Origin: SSSZ01 sp016790965
GTDB lineage: Bacteria; Pseudomonadota; Gammaproteobacteria; Burkholderiales; Rhodocyclaceae
Length of the DNA: 64,000 nt
Assembly (NCBI GenBank): GCA_016790965.1
Contig: JAEUNZ010000001.1
Coordinates: 31,017 to 95,016, forward strand
Direction of reading: 5' to 3'
Below, one piece after another: positions 59,809 through 64,000 of the stretch. The notes under the pieces are model-generated. The model searched no databases. It was given only the letters and a program-made list of their open reading frames with translations, and was not told the DNA's origin. Made by a program: the position numbers and the translations under genes. The number at the start of each line of letters is the position of its first letter. Within the stretch, counting starts at the first letter, position 1.

Positions 59809-62607
59809 TTGTCCGACCCCACCCTTCCCGCTGCGCCCGGGGACCGGGCCTACGCCCCGGCGGGGTGGTTGCGCTTGTTGCCGGGCGCTTTTCTGATTGC
59901 CGGGTTGGCAACCACCGGGCTCGTATGGTGGAACGCCCGCAGTGATGGCGGCGCCGCGCTGCAAAGGGAATTCGAAGCCCAGGCCACCACGGTGACGCGG
60001 GAACTGGAAGGCCGCCTCAAGGACACCAGTGAGCTTCTGCGCGGCGTCGTCGGACTGTTCGCCGCCAATCCGGAGCTGGATCGCAGTGGCTTCAGGTCCT
60101 TCGCTGAGGCCCAGAACGGAGCCTTGCTCGCACCGGGACTCCAGGGCATCGGTTTTGCGGTGCCGCTTTCCTCGAGCGACGGGGTCCTCCCCGCCGAAGC
60201 TGCCCACCCATCGACCGCTTCCGCCGTCGCGGTGTATCCCCCCGGGCAGCGCCCTGCCTATGCGCCCATCACCCACCTGGCACCCCAAGGTTCGGCCAGC
60301 GCGTCCCTGCTCGGCTACGACCTGTTGGTCGAACCGGCTCTGCAGGAGAGCCTGACTCTGGCGCGGGAGCAGCGCCGCGCGGTACTGTCGTCCCCCATCG
60401 CGCTGCGCTTTCAGGCGGGCGGTGGCGACGAAGCGGGGTTCGTTCTCGTAGCACCGGCTTTCCGGGGCTCCGCCGAAGGCGACGCCAGCCGGACGCACTT
60501 CGTCGGCTGGGCCTTCGCCCGGCTTGCCGCCCGTCCACTGCTTGTCGACGCCCTCACGCGGGCCTACGGCGGCGCAGCGCCTGTCCTGCGCATGCGCGTT
60601 TTCGACGGCCGCGGCGCCGATGCCGAGCACCTGTTCTTCGACTCCCTCGACGCCGCGCCCGGCCACACACTCTCTCCCCTGCGCAGCACACGGTTGATCG
60701 AGCTTGCCGGCCAGGCCTGGACGGTGGAATTCGAGGCGCTGCCCAGCTTCGCTGCCGGGGTGCAGCATGGGCAGGGCTGGCGCCTCCTGGCGGCCGGCGT
60801 CCTGCTCAGCGTGGTGCTCGCCATCCTGGCCCGCATCCTGGTGGGCAATCATCGGCGCGTCGCGGCGGCCCTGGCCCAAACGGCTCAGGCGAACCAGGAT
60901 TTGCAGGAGAGTCGGCGGCGGTTCCGCATCCTGGCCAATTCGGTTCCCGTCCTGATCTGGGTTTCGGATGCCTCGGGAACACGCAACTGGTTTGGCCAGC
61001 AGTGGGTCGACTTCACCGGCTGCGACCCCAACGCCAACGGGCCGTACACCTGGTCCGATTTCATCCACCCGGAGGACCGCGAGGCCATACTCGCCCGCAT
61101 TGCCGAGGCCTCGGCCAGCGGAGAAAGCTTCAGCCTCGAATACCGCCTGGCCAATATAGACGGCAGCTTTCACTGGGTGATGGATTCGGCGACACCCCGC
61201 TTCAGCGACCGGGGGGAGCTTGCCGGCTACATCGGTTCCTGCGTTGACATCCATGACCGCAAGTTGGCCGAGGCGGGACTGCACGAGCGCGAGGCGCTGC
61301 TGCGCTCCATTTACGACGCCTCCAGCGCTGCCATCTTCCTCGTCGATCTGGCCGGGCGCATCACCCACGCCAACCATCGCATGAGCGAGCTGTTCGGCCG
61401 TCCCATGGACGATCTGATCGGCAGCGACTACATCAGTCTCATCGCCCCGCCCGAGCGGGAAAGCGCCAGCCGCCGCCTGAGCACCCTATTGGGACGGGAG
61501 ATGCCCTCGGTCAATCTGGAGCGGGTCTACTACCGGCAGGACAAGAGCCTCTTCTGGGGCCTGCTGACCGGCCGCCCCCTGCGCAACGGCAAGGGAGAAG
61601 TCAGCGGCCTGGTGGGCGTCATCGCCGACGTCACCGCGCGCAAGGAAGCCGAGGCCGGCATGGCCCTGGCAGCCCGCGTCTTCGAGGCCTGCCACGAAGG
61701 CATCTTCATCGCCGATGCCCAGCGCCGCATCATTTCAGTCAACCCGGCGTTCAGCGCTATCTCCGGTTACAGCGCCGAAGAATCTTTGGGCAGGGAAATC
61801 GGCTTCCTCGCCTCCAAGCGGCACCCCGAGGCCTTCTTCGAGGCCATGATCCAGACCCTCGACACTATGGACCATTGGGAAGGCGAAGTGTGGAACCGCC
61901 ACCACGAAGGAGCCATCTACCCCGCCTGGCTGGCCATCACCCGCATCGCCGGCAGCGACGGCCAGACTTCCAATTTCGTCGCCATCTTCACCGACATTTC
62001 CGAACGCAAGAAGTCCGAGGCCAAAATGCACCACTTGGCCCACTACGACTACCTGACCGACCTGCCCAACCGCGCGCTGCTCATCGAGCGCCTCGCCCTC
62101 ATCCACTCCACGGCGCGCCGCTACGGCAAGGGATTCGCGGTCCTCTTTGCCGACCTCGATCTTTTCAAGCGGGTCAATGACGACTACGGCCACAACGTCG
62201 GCGACGCCCTGTTGATCGAAGTCGCTCACCGTCTGAAGGCCATCACCCGGGATTCCGACACCGTCTCCCGTCAGGGCGGCGACGAATTCGTCATCCTGGT
62301 CCCCGAACTGAACGAACCCGTCAAGCTCCTGGAACTGGCCGAAAAGCTGCGCAACGTCATTTCCAGTCCCTATGAGATCCAGGGCCACCGGCTCACGGTT
62401 GCGGTAAGCCTGGGGATCGCCATCTACCCGCGGGACGGCGAGACGGTGGACGACATCATGCGCGCCGCCGATTCCGCCATGTACCGCGCCAAGAACGCCG
62501 GCCACAACAAGATTCGCTTCGCCAACGGGGATCACAACGGACAACCCGGCGTCAGCGAACCCGAACCCATCCGCCCCCTCTACGTGGTCTCCCGCGGGCG
62601 ACAGTAG
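59809..62607 (+). CDS. CHASE/PAS diguanylate cyclase (GGDEF)
   Basis: 932 residues from a TTG at 59809. TM1 is about 20-42, then a CHASE-like periplasmic sensor (about 70-250), TM2 about 322-345, three PAS/PAC modules (about 365-480, 490-610 and 620-735) and GGDEF from about 740. The active site is GGDEF at 823-827 and the inhibitory I-site RDSD is at 814-817, five residues before it, so product feedback is expected. There is no EAL domain. It turns an external signal into c-di-GMP. It starts 39 bases after metF but is probably an independent unit. Confidence 0.93.
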   Translation: MSDPTLPAAPGDRAYAPAGWLRLLPGAFLIAGLATTGLVWWNARSDGGAALQREFEAQATTVTRELEGRLKDTSELLRGVVGLFAANPELDRSGFRSFAEAQNGALLAPGLQGIGFAVPLSSSDGVLPAEAAHPSTASAVAVYPPGQRPAYAPITHLAPQGSASASLLGYDLLVEPALQESLTLAREQRRAVLSSPIALRFQAGGGDEAGFVLVAPAFRGSAEGDASRTHFVGWAFARLAARPLLVDALTRAYGGAAPVLRMRVFDGRGADAEHLFFDSLDAAPGHTLSPLRSTRLIELAGQAWTVEFEALPSFAAGVQHGQGWRLLAAGVLLSVVLAILARILVGNHRRVAAALAQTAQANQDLQESRRRFRILANSVPVLIWVSDASGTRNWFGQQWVDFTGCDPNANGPYTWSDFIHPEDREAILARIAEASASGESFSLEYRLANIDGSFHWVMDSATPRFSDRGELAGYIGSCVDIHDRKLAEAGLHEREALLRSIYDASSAAIFLVDLAGRITHANHRMSELFGRPMDDLIGSDYISLIAPPERESASRRLSTLLGREMPSVNLERVYYRQDKSLFWGLLTGRPLRNGKGEVSGLVGVIADVTARKEAEAGMALAARVFEACHEGIFIADAQRRIISVNPAFSAISGYSAEESLGREIGFLASKRHPEAFFEAMIQTLDTMDHWEGEVWNRHHEGAIYPAWLAITRIAGSDGQTSNFVAIFTDISERKKSEAKMHHLAHYDYLTDLPNRALLIERLALIHSTARRYGKGFAVLFADLDLFKRVNDDYGHNVGDALLIEVAHRLKAITRDSDTVSRQGGDEFVILVPELNEPVKLLELAEKLRNVISSPYEIQGHRLTVAVSLGIAIYPRDGETVDDIMRAADSAMYRAKNAGHNKIRFANGDHNGQPGVSEPEPIRPLYVVSRGRQ

Positions 62608-62748
62608 CGGCACCCATCGGCTGTTGGGAGCAGAAATGAAACCGCCCATGCGCGAGGGCTTGGGCGATGAATTTCGGCGGTGGATCGCGGAACCGAGCCC
62701 GAGCCCCATTTCTGGACCATAGCGCCTGATTTGCCCCATTTGGCTGTA

Positions 62749-62787
62749 TCAAGCACCGACTAGCAGGAGGATAGCCGCGAGTTTCAT
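62749..62787 (-). pseudogene. cassette remnant (start of a lipoprotein-like ORF)
   Basis: Directly behind attC in the minus direction there is an ATG (62785-62787) opening a 12-codon frame, MKLAAILLLVGA, which has the look of a signal peptide start and then stops. The rest of a cassette, 62608-62748, shows no coding sense. I take it as the decayed last cassette or its boundary with the chromosome. Confidence 0.45.
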
Positions 62788-62790
62788 GAC

Positions 62791-62857
62791 GCCGAACGTC
62801 TGAATTCACCGGCCTGCGCGGCCTCTTGCGCAGGTCCGGTGGAATGATGGGTTGGGC
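62791..62857 (-). repeat. integron attC site 1
   Basis: On the minus strand the site begins with GCCCAAC (R'', plus 62851-62857) and ends with GTTCGGC (R', plus 62791-62797). CCTGCGC/GCGCAGG and CACCGG/CCGGTG form the long imperfect stem expected of attC. R' deviates by one base from GTTRRRY. It directly follows the stop of the cassette gene at 62863, as usual for gene cassettes. Confidence 0.8.
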
Positions 62858-62862
62858 GTCGG

Positions 62863-63372
62863 CTACTTATAAAACTCACTTCGTTTTACCTTGGATTCAC
62901 GTGGACTTGAGCCGCCAGCTTGTAAGGTGACACCAATGAGAATTTCAGCATCTAACTCGAAGCAGTCCGCTTCATCAAAGCCGCCTGCGAAAACAACCTT
63001 GGGCCCTTTCCGAATCTCAACCCACGCTGACATATGGGCACCGCAACGGCCGACTATGTTGTCATTGCCAGGGGAGGGGCCAATTGCGACCTTGTAAACT
63101 CCATCGCTTAATCGGCACGACTTGAGAACTTTCATTCTCTTCTTCACCCATTCGCCGTTTCTGTCGAGCTTGACCAACGTCCATGGGTCCCAGTCATTTG
63201 TGCCTTTTGTAGCTATGAGTGATTGTCCTTCTTCGTTAGCGGCACCAACATAAGACACAGTGAGGAGGTCTTTCTGTCGGTTGCACTCATACCTAACCAG
63301 GGTGGAAAACCAATCGGCATGAGCTGCCGTTGATATTGCTAATAGGCAAACAAGTTGTAGGAGCTTACTCAT
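62863..63372 (-). CDS. secreted hypothetical protein of a gene cassette
   Basis: 169 residues from the ATG at 63372. Signal peptide at 1-20 (LLQLVCLLAISTAAHA). The mature part has four cysteines (YECNRQ, SCRLSD, GRCGAH, DCFELD), which could form two disulfides, and a body of mixed strands (LLTVSYVGAANEEG). No family is recognised. Base composition is less GC-rich than the chromosome genes. The gene is bordered by attC sites on both sides, so it is a single-gene integron cassette; its start is only 15 bases from the attC joint. Confidence 0.75.
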   Translation of the reverse strand: MSKLLQLVCLLAISTAAHADWFSTLVRYECNRQKDLLTVSYVGAANEEGQSLIATKGTNDWDPWTLVKLDRNGEWVKKRMKVLKSCRLSDGVYKVAIGPSPGNDNIVGRCGAHMSAWVEIRKGPKVVFAGGFDEADCFELDAEILIGVTLQAGGSSPRESKVKRSEFYK

Positions 63373-63386
63373 CTGCGCACCATGAT

Positions 63387-63464
63387 GCCCAACGTTTGAG
63401 CTCACCCGCGGGCGACAGACGGCGTAGCCGGCTGGCGAACGTCGGGTGGAGCGAAGGGTTAGGC
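63387..63464 (-). repeat. integron attC site 2
   Basis: On the minus strand GCCTAAC (R'', plus 63458-63464) to GTTGGGC (R', plus 63387-63393), both fully matching the core consensus RYYYAAC/GTTRRRY. CACCCG/CGGGTG and GCCGGC elements form the stem. The stop codon of the upstream cassette gene lies inside R'', a common cassette feature. Confidence 0.88.
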
Positions 63465-63854
63465 ATATCGCGACACAACATAAGCGAGAAGGGGCACGAC
63501 TGCTACTACCACGATGACCGACAGACAGCCGCTGCGCGCCGGAACGACACCGCGTGAAGACGACTGGCGCACAGCATTGCGAGGCGCCTGGGCTTCGGCG
63601 GGTGTGCCGGGATTAGCCTCACGCCACGACTTGTGGCAGGTGTTGCAGAAGAATCTTCGTGAACCACGCTCCCATGCAGCAACTGTGCGCTTGGTATGGG
63701 TGAACTGCTGTTTGCAGCCCGCACACACAAAGTGAAGGTTGTTCGGACCGCGAGACGAACTGCGGCGTGGAGCTGAGCGGCGAAACAGCAATACGAGCAC
63801 AACGAGAACCACCGCGGCGACCAAGACGGCAACAGTAGTTGAGCTCAGTTGCAT
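63459..63854 (-). CDS. zinc-ribbon membrane protein of a gene cassette
   Basis: 131 residues. Helix 1 is about residues 7-24 (TVAVLVAAVVLVVLVLLF), a zinc-ribbon-like part has CAGC (about 46) and CNTC (about 70), and a second helix (about 110-127, LSVIVVVAVVPLLAYVVS) ends the protein. CxxC pairs suggest one zinc site between the two membrane segments. Not assigned to a family. It begins 7 bases after the attC cut site and its stop overlaps the next attC, defining a complete cassette. Confidence 0.7.
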   Translation of the reverse strand: MQLSSTTVAVLVAAVVLVVLVLLFRRSAPRRSSSRGPNNLHFVCAGCKQQFTHTKRTVAAWERGSRRFFCNTCHKSWREANPGTPAEAQAPRNAVRQSSSRGVVPARSGCLSVIVVVAVVPLLAYVVSRYA

Positions 63855-63861
63855 TCGATAT

Positions 63862-63872
63862 GCCTAACGAAT
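63862..63872 (-). repeat. attC site 3, interrupted
   Basis: GTTAGGC on the minus strand (plus GCCTAAC, 63862-63868) is a perfect R' core preceding the cassette gene. The rest of the site is not continuous: within a few bases the sequence changes to the end of an IS110-like element. The other half should lie beyond the element, outside the window. Confidence 0.7.
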
Positions 63873-64000
63873 GAAAGGGACTTCCCCGTCCCGAGGTTGC
63901 GGCGGAAGCCGCGGGCAGCGAGAGCTGCCATGATTGAGTTTCCACACGTCAGTCATTTCACGAAAGGGGAAGTCCATGGCTATTGTCACGCTCGGCATCG
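63873..64000 (+). mobile_element. IS110-family element (IS1111-attC type), left end
   Basis: Starts in the attC core region and runs off the window. GGACTTCCCC (63878-63887) and GGGGAAGTCC (63966-63975) form a perfect 10-bp inverted repeat, the second copy lying right at the transposase start. IS1111-attC elements of this family are known to insert into attC sites, which matches the context. The exact outer boundary cannot be fixed without the other end. Confidence 0.7.
63976..64000 (+). CDS. IS110-family transposase, N-terminal start only
   Basis: Only eight codons are visible, MAIVTLGI, cut by the window end. This start is typical of IS110-family transposases (MAIVTLGIDLAK...), whose DEDD domain would follow. 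The ATG follows GGGGAAG directly. The identification rests on this short start plus the inverted repeat and attC location, so it needs the flanking sequence. Confidence 0.6.

Noticed and set aside
59671..61377. 568-codon minus-strand frame opposite the diguanylate cyclase
   Set aside because: Antisense shadow; the plus strand carries CHASE, PAS and GGDEF motifs.
62552..62809. 85-codon minus-strand frame over the end of the diguanylate cyclase and attC
   Set aside because: Arg-rich, overlaps a certain gene and an attC-like site, no ribosome binding site.

Overview
The window is GC-rich, densely coded DNA that looks like a betaproteobacterial chromosome, most likely Rhodocyclales-like. The signs are a SAH riboswitch in front of ahcY, a DUF4212/VC_2705-type sodium symporter pair, the dapF-DUF484-xerC cluster, potABCD, and a yeaG(prkA)-yeaH-spoVR triad. 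The species cannot be named from the sequence alone. Two stretches have clearly different composition and a mobile origin: an IS256 remnant near 6.0-6.4 kb, and an integron-type cassette array at the right end (62.7-64.0 kb).

Layout. 0-2 kb: tail of a sigma-54-type regulator, then a sigma-54-like promoter driving two small secreted proteins and an outer-membrane-barrel-like protein. 2-5.8 kb: polyamine ABC importer potABCD (minus strand), with an inverted-repeat element between potB and potC. 6-9.4 kb: IS256-family scar, then a DUF4212 + sodium:solute symporter pair and a small membrane protein. 9.5-20.6 kb: a two-component system faces a minus-strand osmotic/salt-stress operon (nhaD, small membrane protein, OmpA-like lipoprotein, a membrane-anchored sensor-OtsA fusion, otsB, a GH15 hydrolase, mscS), with nhaR divergent from nhaD. 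20.6-21.7 kb: a deletion scar joins a truncated pirin gene to a truncated permease gene. 22-27.7 kb: alpha/beta hydrolase, spoVR, yeaH, prkA. 27.8-29.9 kb: an arginase-ornithine aminotransferase fusion. 30-37.7 kb: a type I restriction system with unusual order R-S-AlbA-(gap)-M. 37.8-45.8 kb: SSS symporter, ECF sigma/anti-sigma/secreted protein, a patatin-like protein lacking its catalytic residues, acetoacetate-CoA ligase and a pentapeptide-repeat protein. 45.8-49.2 kb: envelope genes including two MlaC-like paralogues flanking a His-rich protein and a Tat-exported DUF1134 protein. 49.3-53.4 kb: xerC, DUF484, dapF, GNAT, LpxL-like acyltransferase. 53.5-59.8 kb: a SAM-cycle region (metK with a structured leader, HD-GYP protein, SAH riboswitch, ahcY, small membrane protein, tlyA, metF). 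59.8-62.6 kb: a CHASE-PAS-GGDEF diguanylate cyclase. 62.7-64 kb: cassette array read leftwards with two complete attC-like sites, and an IS110-family element starting inside a third.

How the parts fit. metK makes SAM, ahcY clears SAH, metF supplies the methyl donor for methionine, and TlyA is a SAM user. The trehalose, NhaD, MscS and two-component genes form a coherent salt and osmolarity module. The most novel-looking items are the sensor-linked trehalose synthase, the metK leader that can pair with its own ribosome binding site, the arginase-OAT fusion, the integron cassettes with an IS110-family element in attC, and the catalytically degenerate patatin.
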